A stretch of DNA of 58,762 bases from an uncultured Bacteroidota bacterium (GTDB lineage Bacteria; Bacteroidota; Bacteroidia; Bacteroidales; UBA12481): positions 1 to 58,762 of the forward strand of contig CAINOB010000068.1 of the NCBI GenBank assembly GCA_903851365.1, given 5' to 3'. The notes below the pieces were generated by a model. That model saw nothing but the letters and a program-made list of their open reading frames with translations. It ran no database searches and was not told the origin of the DNA. Both the position numbers and the translations under genes were made by a program. This document shows, in pieces, positions 39,820 to 48,224 of the stretch (positions within the stretch are counted from its first letter, which is position 1; every line of letters starts with the position of its first letter).

Positions 39820-41358
39820 ATGTTAGTACGTACTTTTGCCAGTGCAGTTTTTGGAATTTCCGCGAGCACTATTCGTGTCGAAGTCCAGGTTAGTGAAGGG
39901 GTGGGTTATTTCCTGGTCGGATTGCCCGACAACGCTATTCGGGAGAGTCAGCAACGGATCGTTGCTGCTCTGAGTACCCTGGACTACCGCTGGCCCGGAA
40001 AAAGGGTGGTGATAAATCTTGCTCCGGCCGATGTTCGAAAGGAGGGATCAGCTTATGATTTGCCATTGGCCATAGGAATTCTGGGTGCAAATGAGAAGTT
40101 GAAGACCGATGATTTTCCCCGGTTTATCATGATGGGGGAATTATCCCTAGATGGTGGCTTGCAACCTGTAACCGGCGTGCTGCCAATGGCTATGAAGGCG
40201 AAGAAAGAGGGTTTTCAGGGAATTATTATCCCAATGGTAAATGCCCGCGAAGCCGCAGTTGTGGAAGGACTTGATGTTTTTGGAATGAACACGCTTTCTG
40301 AAGTGATTGCCTTTTTTACAGGAGGACCTCGACCGGAACCTGTCAGGATTGACATTGTTGCGGAATTTCAGCGTCAGTCAGGCACTTCAGAACTGGATTT
40401 TCAGGATGTCAAGGGTCAGGAAAACGTTAAACGGGCACTGGAAGTAGCTGTTGCCGGTGGCCATAATGTGCTGATGGTAGGCCCTCCAGGGGCGGGAAAA
40501 ACCATGCTTGCTCAGAGGCTCGCCGGTATCATGCCCCCGCTGTCTATGCAGGAAGCCCTCGAAACTACCCGCATTCATTCGGTTGCAGGGAAACTCGGTG
40601 CCAATGCAACACTCATTACCCGCCGACCTTTCCGAAGTCCTCATCACACAATTTCAGATATCGCCCTCGTTGGCGGGGGTGCGGTGCCTAAACCGGGAGA
40701 GATTTCCCTCGCTCATCACGGGGTGCTTTTTCTTGATGAACTACCTGAGTTTAAACGATCGGTGCTCGAAGTCCTCCGACAGCCGCTTGAGGATCGCATA
40801 ATCAATATTTCAAGGGCACGGTATGCTATCCAGTATCCTGCAAGTTTCATGATGGTGGCTTCTATGAATCCTTGTCCTTGTGGGTTTTTTAATCATCCCG
40901 ATAAAACCTGTACCTGCGGCAACGGACACGTCCGCAAATACCTTAGCCGCGTTTCTGGTCCATTGCTCGATCGTATCGACCTGCATATCGAAGTGGTACC
41001 AGTCAGCTTCGAGAAATTGGCCGACCTGCCACTGGCTGAATCCAGCCGCTCCATCCGTGAAAGAATTATCCGGGCCCGCGAAATTCAGTCAGCCAGATTC
41101 ATCGATGTTCCGGGAGTATACTGTAATGCACAAATGTCATCTCGACTTATGCGAAAATTTGTTCGTATCGATGAACCCGGGAGGATGATATTGAAACAGG
41201 CAATGGAAAGACTGGGACTCTCGGCAAGAGCCTACGATCGAATTCTTAAAGTGTCATTGACTATCGCCGATCTGGATGGCTGCCCTGTCATCAAATCCCA
41301 GCACCTTGCGGAGGCAGTGAATTACAGGACCCTCGACAGGGACATGTGGGGGGCCTGA
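39820..41358 (+). CDS. YifB/ComM family Mg-chelatase-like ATPase
   Basis: A 512-residue AAA+ protein related to ComM, a helicase that extends integration of single-stranded DNA in transformation. The N-terminal ChlI-like domain (FGISASTIRVEVQVSEG, VVINLAPADVRKEGSAYDLPLAI) precedes Walker A GPPGAGKTMLAQRL (about 222), Walker B LFLDELPEF, a CPCG..CTCG zinc-binding loop and the C-terminal YifB domain (LSARAYDRILKVSLTIADL). The motifs are complete. It is divergent from mutL. Confidence 0.94.
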   Translation: MLVRTFASAVFGISASTIRVEVQVSEGVGYFLVGLPDNAIRESQQRIVAALSTLDYRWPGKRVVINLAPADVRKEGSAYDLPLAIGILGANEKLKTDDFPRFIMMGELSLDGGLQPVTGVLPMAMKAKKEGFQGIIIPMVNAREAAVVEGLDVFGMNTLSEVIAFFTGGPRPEPVRIDIVAEFQRQSGTSELDFQDVKGQENVKRALEVAVAGGHNVLMVGPPGAGKTMLAQRLAGIMPPLSMQEALETTRIHSVAGKLGANATLITRRPFRSPHHTISDIALVGGGAVPKPGEISLAHHGVLFLDELPEFKRSVLEVLRQPLEDRIINISRARYAIQYPASFMMVASMNPCPCGFFNHPDKTCTCGNGHVRKYLSRVSGPLLDRIDLHIEVVPVSFEKLADLPLAESSRSIRERIIRAREIQSARFIDVPGVYCNAQMSSRLMRKFVRIDEPGRMILKQAMERLGLSARAYDRILKVSLTIADLDGCPVIKSQHLAEAVNYRTLDRDMWGA

Positions 41359-41416
41359 TGAGGATACAATTTTCCGGAGCTTGATTGTTATCATGTTCTT
41401 GAGGTTGTTTTTAGTT

Positions 41417-41424
41417 TATTTTTG
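41417..41424 (+). promoter_or_regulatory. Candidate -7 box for the M16 peptidase pair
   Basis: TATTTTTG lies 32 bases before the ATG of the first M16 gene. The -33 element is not clear. Confidence 0.35.
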
Positions 41425-41455
41425 TCTCCACTCGATCAATGACAAATTCTATATT

Positions 41456-42784
41456 ATGAGAAATATTAAACTGCCCTGCCTCATGGTCCTGATTCTTGCA
41501 GGAGCTGTTCAGGGTCTTTTTGCCCAGACCGTTAAGCTTGAATATAAGGAGTTTAATCTTCCTAACGGGCTTCATGTTATTCTTCATGAAGACCATTCGA
41601 CACCCATAGTAGCGGTGTCTGTGATGTATCATGTGGGTTCAAAAAACGAGGAGCCCACTCGTACTGGATTTGCACATCTATTTGAACACCTGATGTTTGA
41701 AGGGAGTGATAATATTCCCAGAGGCGAATATACCCGCTTCGTCGAGAAAGCCGGTGGTACACTCAATGCTAATACCTCCTTCGATAGGACCTATTACTAT
41801 GAAGTATTGCCTGCTAACCAGCTTGAACTGGGAATGTGGCTCGAATCGGAGCGAATGTTACATGGCCGCGTGGACTCAATTGGCATTGCCACTCAAAAAG
41901 GTGTGGTTATCGAAGAAATAAAACAAACAGAAGAAAACCAGCCATACGGGTCAATCTTACGCGAAACGTTCAAACGAGCTTTTACCGTTCATCCGTATCA
42001 CTCTCCAATCGTGGGTTCCCCTGATCATTTAAGAGCATCCACAGATCAGGATGTCATCAATTTCTATAAAACATATTATGTTCCTAATAATGCGGTCCTG
42101 ACCATTGCCGGCGACATCAATCCGAAACAGGCGCAGAAATTAGCCGAAGATTATTTTGGTACTATTCCTGCCGGTAAAAAACCCATAGTTAGGCCATTGC
42201 AGAATGAACCGGTTAAAACAGCAGAAATCAGGGATACAGTTTATGATAATATACAATTACCTGCAATCATCCAGGCTTACCATGTTCCTGCAATGGGAAC
42301 CAAGGATTATTTCGCTGTAAGTTTGCTGAATACCATTCTTTCTGGTGGGCAGAGCTCACGATTTAATAAGTCGCTCGTCGATGAGAAACAATTGGCTATG
42401 CAAGCAATGTCGATACCATTGCCACTCGAGCATCCCGGTATTAGCCTTGCCTTCCTGATCCCGAACATCGGAATCGATCTGGGAAAACTTGAAGCTGCAG
42501 CAGATGAGGAAATTGTTAAACTTCAGAACGACCTTGTCCCTGAAGAGGAGTTTCAGAAACTGAAAAACCGTGTCGAATCAGAAATGGTTAACCGCCTTGC
42601 AGGTATCGAAGGCCGTGCCGAATTACTCGCCACAGGTTATACCTATTTTCATGATGCCGGATCGGTTAACACTGATATCGACAACTATATGAAGGTAACC
42701 CGCGAAGATATCCGTAATGCTGCCCGCAAGTATTTCACAAAAACAAACCGGGTTGTTCTGTACTACCTTCCGAAGAAAAAATAA
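41456..42784 (+). CDS. M16B zinc peptidase, catalytic subunit
   Basis: A 442-residue exported metallopeptidase. A signal peptide ending GLFAQ is followed by the insulinase fold with the inverted zinc motif HLFEH (in GFAHLFEHLMFEG) and the distal glutamate in GVVIEEIKQTEENQPYG. The region matching the R/Y substrate-binding pair is weak, as expected of the catalytic half of a two-subunit M16B enzyme. I chose the ATG at 41456, since the longer reading frame begins upstream of the signal peptide. The partner gene follows after about 20 bases. Confidence 0.93.
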   Translation: MRNIKLPCLMVLILAGAVQGLFAQTVKLEYKEFNLPNGLHVILHEDHSTPIVAVSVMYHVGSKNEEPTRTGFAHLFEHLMFEGSDNIPRGEYTRFVEKAGGTLNANTSFDRTYYYEVLPANQLELGMWLESERMLHGRVDSIGIATQKGVVIEEIKQTEENQPYGSILRETFKRAFTVHPYHSPIVGSPDHLRASTDQDVINFYKTYYVPNNAVLTIAGDINPKQAQKLAEDYFGTIPAGKKPIVRPLQNEPVKTAEIRDTVYDNIQLPAIIQAYHVPAMGTKDYFAVSLLNTILSGGQSSRFNKSLVDEKQLAMQAMSIPLPLEHPGISLAFLIPNIGIDLGKLEAAADEEIVKLQNDLVPEEEFQKLKNRVESEMVNRLAGIEGRAELLATGYTYFHDAGSVNTDIDNYMKVTREDIRNAARKYFTKTNRVVLYYLPKKK

Positions 42785-42804
42785 TTACCGTGAATAACCT
42801 TAAT

Positions 42805-44895
42805 ATGAAAAATATAACTCTAATAGCTGCCTGCATCTTTTTAAATTTCACCCTGCTGCAGGCACAGGTCGATCGCACCCAACCACCTAAACCAGCCAAA
42901 GCTGCTAAAATTCAGTTGGGTGAATATAAGACCTTTAAACTCGATAACGGACTCACTGTTATTCTGGTCGAAAACCATGAATTGCCGACAGTAACCTTCA
43001 GCCTTCAGCTGGCACTTGAGCCGATTCTCGAGGGTACCTTAAGCGGTACTGCCTCACTGGCAGGCGGATTGCTCAGAGCAGGGACCAATACCCGCACAAA
43101 AGCTGAGCTGGATAAAGAAATAGATTTTGTCGGAGCTGATATTTCTACGGGTCCGTCCTTCATCCAGGGATCTTCACTTAAAAAACATCAGGATAAAGTC
43201 CTGGAACTGATGTCGGATATCCTGTATAATCCGGTGTTTCCGCAGGAGGAATTTGACAAACTGAAAAAACAGACGCTCTCCTCATTAGCCATGTCGAGTA
43301 CCGATCCTAACTCGATAGCTTCAACAGTGGCAAATGTCCTTAGATTTGGCAATAATCATCCCTATGGCGAGCCAACCACCGAACAAACTATCGGCAACGT
43401 TACACTTGATGGTGTTAAGAATTACTACAAAACATATTTTAATCCGGGAATCGGCTACCTGATCATGGTTGGCGACCTTAAGCTTAGTGAAGCCAAAGTT
43501 TTAGCTGGTAAATATTTTGCCAGTTGGAAGCCAAACCCTGTCAGTTTTAAGAAATACGATGATCCTGCAGCCTTCAAAGGAAACCGCGTAGCCGTGGTTA
43601 ACAAATCCGGTGCTGTGCAATCAGTGATCACTATTACCAATATCTTTCATCTCAAACCAGGCGATCCTGATGTTTTGCCAGCTTATGTGATGAATAATAT
43701 CCTTGGCGGTGGAGTATTCTCCGGCAGGCTGATGATGAACCTTCGTGAAAAAAGAGCCTATACCTATGGCGCCGGATCAAGTCTGACTTCTGATAAACTT
43801 CTCGGTGTATTCAGTGCCAGCGCACAGGTGCGTAATTCAGTAACTGACAGCGCAGTCACACAATTCCTCTTTGAAATGAAACGGATGCGTGACGAACCAG
43901 TTACCATGGAAGATATTACCCTTACAAAAAATGTTATGGCCGGAGAATTCGGACGTTCACTTGAGAATCCTTCAACCCTGGCAACTTTCGCATTGAATAC
44001 CGTCCGCTATAACCTTCCTCTGGATTATTATGCAACCTATTTGGAGCGACTTGATAAAATTACCATTGCAGATGTTCAGGCAATGGCAAAAAAATATCTG
44101 CAACCTGAAAATTGCATTATCCTGGTAGTCGGAAATAAAAATGAGGTGGCAGGAAAACTTACTGGATTTGCCTCGTCAGGAAAAGTTGAGCTGTATGACC
44201 GTTATGGTATGCCTGAAGTCGGACAGCCTCTGGCATTACCTGAAGGACTGACTGCTGCGAATGTGGTCGATCTTTATCTGCAGGCCATCGGCGGAAAACA
44301 AAAGGTAAGGAGTATCAGATCCCTGAGCGCAATATCTTCAGGTAAGATTGAGGCCAATGGACAGAAAATGGAACTATCGCTCGAGACAGTTCAGGTGGCC
44401 GGCAACTTGTATCAGATAATTAAGATGGGCGACATGGTCATCAACAAACAGGTTTATAACGGAACTCAGGGTTGGGTCGAAGGTATGGGTGGAGCAAATC
44501 AGGTAATGCAGAATGCTGATCTTGACAAAATGCGTGATGGCGCCATTCTGTTTCCGGAACTTCGCTATTTCACCGCTGGTTTTCAAACAACCCTGGAGGG
44601 GATAGAATCGGTTGATGGTCATAATGCCTATCGGATAAAAATTATTTATCCGTCAGGCACTATCGAAAATGAATTTTATGAAATAAGCACCGGCTTGAAA
44701 ATTCGTAAGACGAGCGTGACTGAAGTTCAAAAACAAACCATTGAGAGCATTACTGATTATGCGGATTATCGCGAACTCGATGGCGTGAAATTTCCTTATG
44801 GTATTAAGCAAAGGGTTGCTGACCAGGTTATTGAAATTACGGTGAATAAAATGGAAATCAACGGGGACATAAAACCTGATCTTTTTAAGAAATAG
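42805..44895 (+). CDS. Non-catalytic M16B partner fused to a C-terminal lipoprotein-carrier-like domain
   Basis: A 696-residue exported protein. A signal peptide (ending LLQAQ) leads into two M16 half-domains. The HxxEH zinc site is absent, and its place reads GTASLAGGLLRAG, but the R/Y substrate pair is present in LREKRAYTYGAGS. This is the usual split in paired bacterial M16B enzymes. Beyond about residue 480 comes an extra domain of about 215 residues (VVDLYLQAIGGKQKVRSIRSLS to FPYGIKQRVADQVIEI), beta-rich and resembling LolA-type/outer-membrane lipoprotein-sorting folds. Together the two genes form one heterodimeric periplasmic peptidase. Confidence 0.9.
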   Translation: MKNITLIAACIFLNFTLLQAQVDRTQPPKPAKAAKIQLGEYKTFKLDNGLTVILVENHELPTVTFSLQLALEPILEGTLSGTASLAGGLLRAGTNTRTKAELDKEIDFVGADISTGPSFIQGSSLKKHQDKVLELMSDILYNPVFPQEEFDKLKKQTLSSLAMSSTDPNSIASTVANVLRFGNNHPYGEPTTEQTIGNVTLDGVKNYYKTYFNPGIGYLIMVGDLKLSEAKVLAGKYFASWKPNPVSFKKYDDPAAFKGNRVAVVNKSGAVQSVITITNIFHLKPGDPDVLPAYVMNNILGGGVFSGRLMMNLREKRAYTYGAGSSLTSDKLLGVFSASAQVRNSVTDSAVTQFLFEMKRMRDEPVTMEDITLTKNVMAGEFGRSLENPSTLATFALNTVRYNLPLDYYATYLERLDKITIADVQAMAKKYLQPENCIILVVGNKNEVAGKLTGFASSGKVELYDRYGMPEVGQPLALPEGLTAANVVDLYLQAIGGKQKVRSIRSLSAISSGKIEANGQKMELSLETVQVAGNLYQIIKMGDMVINKQVYNGTQGWVEGMGGANQVMQNADLDKMRDGAILFPELRYFTAGFQTTLEGIESVDGHNAYRIKIIYPSGTIENEFYEISTGLKIRKTSVTEVQKQTIESITDYADYRELDGVKFPYGIKQRVADQVIEITVNKMEINGDIKPDLFKK

Positions 44896-44901
44896 TGGCT
44901 C

Positions 44902-44931
44902 TTGCTTTTCCAAACCACATAATTACATTTG
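44902..44931 (+). promoter_or_regulatory. Promoter for the membrane pyrophosphatase gene
   Basis: TTG (44902-44904), a 19-base gap, then TACATTTG (44924-44931). The ATG is 53 bases downstream. Confidence 0.7.
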
Positions 44932-44984
44932 CTTAGCCTAAATTAAACGAATCAAATCTGTCAAGTAATTAATATTTTTTACGA

Positions 44985-47375
44985 ATGAAACAACTCAAAT
45001 TAATCCTTGGAATGTTGATGCTTATTCCGGCTTCTGTTTTTGCCGGTGAAGCTGACTTAAAGATCCCGGACCTGAAGTCCGTTAGTTTTTTTAACGGAGC
45101 CCTCTCCGGATGGGACCTTCTTTTTTATGGTTTGGTCATCGTGTTGGTTGGCCTCTATTTCGGATTTATGCAATTTCGCACAATCCGCAATTTGCCAGCG
45201 CATAAATCTATGCTCGATGTTTCCAATACTATTTATGAAACGTGCAAAACCTATCTTCTGCAACAAGGTCGTTTCCTTATGATCCTGTTCGGACTGATCG
45301 CGGTGATCATGGCTTATTATTTTCTTGCCCTCAGCGGTATGAAAGTCGGTAAGGTTTTGATGATCCTGATGTGGTCAATTTTTGGGATCCTTGGTTCCTA
45401 TGGTGTTGCATGGTTCGGAATTCGTATCAACACTCTCGCTAACAGCCGGACTTCATTTGCCTCCCTCCGCGGAAAACCTTTCGAAGTGGTTTCCATACCG
45501 CTGAAGTCAGGTATGAGCATCGGTCTTCTCCTGATCTGCGTTGAACTTATCATGATGCTTGCCATCCTGTTATTTGTTCCTGGTGACTCTGCCGGTGCCT
45601 GCTTCCTCGGTTTTGCTATCGGTGAATCCTTGGGTGCCAGTGCTCTGCGTATTGCTGGCGGTATCTTTACAAAAATCGCTGATATTGGCGCTGACTTAAT
45701 GAAAATCGTTTTCAACCTTCCTGAAGATGACCCGCGTAACCCTGGTGTAATCGCCGATTGTACCGGTGATAATGCTGGTGACAGCGTTGGACCTACCGCT
45801 GACGGTTTTGAAACCTATGGTGTAACCGGGGTAGCCTTGATCTCCTTTATCGTTCTGGCTATTCTGAAGGTTGATTTTCAAGCTTCACTGATCGTTTGGA
45901 TATTTGCTATGCGCCTTCTGATGGTTGTTACCTCGATGCTGTCTTATGGAATCAATCAGGTTTACAACCGCAGTAAGTATGGTAATTCTAAAGAATTCAA
46001 CTTTGAGAATCCACTTTCATCACTGATTTGGATAACTTCAGGTATATCTGTAGTAATGACATATCTCGCCAGCTATTTGCTTTTGGGTGACACTCTCGGT
46101 GTAGGAATCTGGTGGAAACTGGCAACAATTATCAGCTGCGGAACTGCTGCTGCTGCAATTATTCCTGAGCTGACCAAAGCATTTACCAGCTCAAATTCAC
46201 GCCACGTTCGCGAAATTGTTATTGCCTCCCGCGAAGGGGGTGCTTCATTGAACATCCTGTCTGGATTGGTTGCCGGTAACTTCTCAGCATTCTGGAAAGG
46301 AATGGTAATGATGGGCCTCATGTTTACCGCTTTCCAGATATCAAAACTGGGTCTGGCTGATATCATGACCTATCCTAGCATCTTTGCTTTCGGTCTGGTA
46401 GCATTCGGTTTCCTCGGTATGGGACCTGTTACTATTGCCGTTGACAGTTATGGACCTGTAACAGATAATGCCCAGTCAGTTTTTGAACTTTCCCAGATCG
46501 AAAAGATTCAGGGAATTCATGCTGAAGTAAAAAAAGACTTTGGATTCGATCCAAATTTCGAAGAAGGAAAACATTATCTCGAGGCTAACGACTCCGCTGG
46601 TAATACCTTTAAAGCAACAGCAAAACCTGTTTTGATCGGTACCGCTGTTATTGGTGCTACTACCATGATCTTCAGTATTATTCTTATCCTGAAAAAGGTT
46701 GGTATGCTTGAGATCAATTTAACTGATGCACCGGTTATTCTAGGATTTATTTCCGGGGGTGCTGTAATTTATTGGTTCACAGGAGCTTCAATTCAGGCTG
46801 TTACAACAGGTGCTCACAGGGCGGTGGAATTCATAAAGAATTCTATTAACCTCGATAAATCGAAGGCGGATATTAAGGACTCTATTGCGGTTGTTAAGAT
46901 CTGTACCGTCTATGCACAAAAAGGTATGTGGAATATTTTCATTGTACTTTTCTGCATCACTCTGGCTTTTGCCTTCTTTAACCCCAACTTCTTTGTAGCG
47001 TATCTGATTTCAATCGCTGTTTTCGGTTTGTTCCAGGCTATGTTTATGGCTAACGCCGGTGGCGCATGGGATAATGCTAAAAAAGTGGTGGAAGTCGACC
47101 TGAAAGAAAAAGGCACACCTTTGCATGAAGCTTGCGTTGTAGGTGATACCGTTGGTGATCCTTACAAAGATACCTCATCTGTAGCTTTGAACCCGATTAT
47201 CAAGTTCTCAACACTGTTCGGATTGCTGGCTGCTGAAATCTCAATCGAGATGACAATAAAAGCAAAAGAAGCAGGCGGAACGAACTTTGCACCTTATATC
47301 GGAGCTGCATTCTTTATTGTTGCTTTGGTATTTGTTTATCGCTCATTCTACAATATGAGGATCAAACAACAATAA
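44985..47375 (+). CDS. hppA: Membrane-bound ion-pumping pyrophosphatase
   Basis: A 796-residue integral membrane pyrophosphatase coupling PPi hydrolysis to Na+ or H+ export. The substrate loop is DIGADLMKIVFNLPEDDPRNPGVIADCTGDNAGDSVGPTADGFETYG; the conserved acidic residues are there, but it departs from the usual GADLVGKVE and GDNVGDCAGMAADLFE. The last loop DNAKKVVEVDL...HEACVVGDTVGDPYKDTSSVALNPIIK is complete. It is about 100 residues longer than typical because of an N-terminal signal-like segment and extra helices. Ion specificity cannot be settled from sequence alone. Confidence 0.95.
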   Translation: MKQLKLILGMLMLIPASVFAGEADLKIPDLKSVSFFNGALSGWDLLFYGLVIVLVGLYFGFMQFRTIRNLPAHKSMLDVSNTIYETCKTYLLQQGRFLMILFGLIAVIMAYYFLALSGMKVGKVLMILMWSIFGILGSYGVAWFGIRINTLANSRTSFASLRGKPFEVVSIPLKSGMSIGLLLICVELIMMLAILLFVPGDSAGACFLGFAIGESLGASALRIAGGIFTKIADIGADLMKIVFNLPEDDPRNPGVIADCTGDNAGDSVGPTADGFETYGVTGVALISFIVLAILKVDFQASLIVWIFAMRLLMVVTSMLSYGINQVYNRSKYGNSKEFNFENPLSSLIWITSGISVVMTYLASYLLLGDTLGVGIWWKLATIISCGTAAAAIIPELTKAFTSSNSRHVREIVIASREGGASLNILSGLVAGNFSAFWKGMVMMGLMFTAFQISKLGLADIMTYPSIFAFGLVAFGFLGMGPVTIAVDSYGPVTDNAQSVFELSQIEKIQGIHAEVKKDFGFDPNFEEGKHYLEANDSAGNTFKATAKPVLIGTAVIGATTMIFSIILILKKVGMLEINLTDAPVILGFISGGAVIYWFTGASIQAVTTGAHRAVEFIKNSINLDKSKADIKDSIAVVKICTVYAQKGMWNIFIVLFCITLAFAFFNPNFFVAYLISIAVFGLFQAMFMANAGGAWDNAKKVVEVDLKEKGTPLHEACVVGDTVGDPYKDTSSVALNPIIKFSTLFGLLAAEISIEMTIKAKEAGGTNFAPYIGAAFFIVALVFVYRSFYNMRIKQQ

Positions 47376-47423
47376 TTTATAGCTGACAGCTTTTATTTAA
47401 GGTGTCAACTTTAGTATTTAAGA

Positions 47424-47454
47424 GAGGCCGTCCGGAAAGGGCGGCCTTTTTTTT
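47424..47454 (+). terminator. Rho-independent terminator after hppA
   Basis: A 9-bp stem AGGCCGTCC / GGGCGGCCT with one G-T pair, a GGAAA-type loop and eight T. Confidence 0.9.
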
Positions 47455-47465
47455 GTATAAAATTT

Positions 47466-47493
47466 GCCAACTGCCAACTGCCTACTGCCAACT
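47466..47493. repeat. Period-7 array, unit GCCAACT, giving the lpxH-like gene its stop codon
   Basis: GCCAACT at 47466 and 47473, GCCTACT at 47480, GCCAACT at 47487, exactly every seven bases. The minus strand reads AGT TGG CAG TAG, the last three codons and stop of the neighbouring hydrolase. Confidence 0.92.
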
Positions 47494-48222
47494 TCCTAAT
47501 CTCATTTTTTCCCCGTCAAACACAGCATAGGTAAAGTGTGTCATCCAATCTCCAAGGATGAATAAACGGGTGTGATCATTCAGCGGATAATCGACCGGAC
47601 AGTGTCGATGTCCGAAAACCAGAAAGTCATAGCCTTGGTTTTCCAGATATTTTCTGGAATATTGCACGATAGGTTCCTGCTCGCTCTTGAAAGGATCTAC
47701 TCCGTGAATCATGCGGCTGCGTTTCGACCAGCCATTAGCAATTCGAAAAGCGAAATTAGGGTGGAGTCGGGCAAAGCCCCACTGAAGAACCCTGTTGGTA
47801 AAGATCCATTTTAAAATCCTGAATGTGTGATCGGTCTCATCCAAACCATCACCATGGGCCAGGAAAAAGTGCTTCCCATTTAACGTTATAGCTGTTGGAT
47901 GCCGGTAAACAATGATCCCGGTTTCATTTTCCAGATAATTGAACATCCAGATGTCATGGTTACCTGTAAAGTAGTGCATCCTGATACCACTGTCAGAGAG
48001 TTCGGCGATCTTACCAAGAATTCTTGAAAACCCCCTGGGTACTACGGTCTTATATTCAAACCAGAAGTCGAATAAATCACCCATCAGGAAAATATCTGAA
48101 GCGGAATCCTTGATGCTGTCAAGAAAAGCAACAAGCTTTTTTTCGCGAAAAAGGCTGCTTTGATGATCGGGTGTGCCTAGGTGCGCATCCGACACGAAAT
48201 AGATAAGTTTCTGACTTTTCAA
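47482..48222 (-). CDS. lpxH: UDP-2,3-diacylglucosamine diphosphatase-like phosphoesterase
   Basis: A 246-residue LpxH-type calcineurin-fold enzyme of lipid A synthesis. Metal motifs are VSDAHLG (11-17), MGDLFDFWFEYK (about 47), TGNHDIWMF (about 90), FLAHGDGLD (about 125) and FGHRHCPVDY (about 203). The HGDGL and FDFWFEY signatures fit LpxH/LpxH2. The only suitable start is TTG at 48222, two bases after the stop of the upstream lipoprotein gene, suggesting translational coupling. The last residues SWQ and the TAG are encoded by the array. Confidence 0.88.
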   Translation of the reverse strand: MKSQKLIYFVSDAHLGTPDHQSSLFREKKLVAFLDSIKDSASDIFLMGDLFDFWFEYKTVVPRGFSRILGKIAELSDSGIRMHYFTGNHDIWMFNYLENETGIIVYRHPTAITLNGKHFFLAHGDGLDETDHTFRILKWIFTNRVLQWGFARLHPNFAFRIANGWSKRSRMIHGVDPFKSEQEPIVQYSRKYLENQGYDFLVFGHRHCPVDYPLNDHTRLFILGDWMTHFTYAVFDGEKMRLGSWQ

Positions 48223-48224
48223 TG

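Noticed and set aside
4807-47493. CRISPR arrays as an explanation of the short repeats
   Set aside because: Units are 7-8 bases, contiguous and without spacers, and there are no cas genes.
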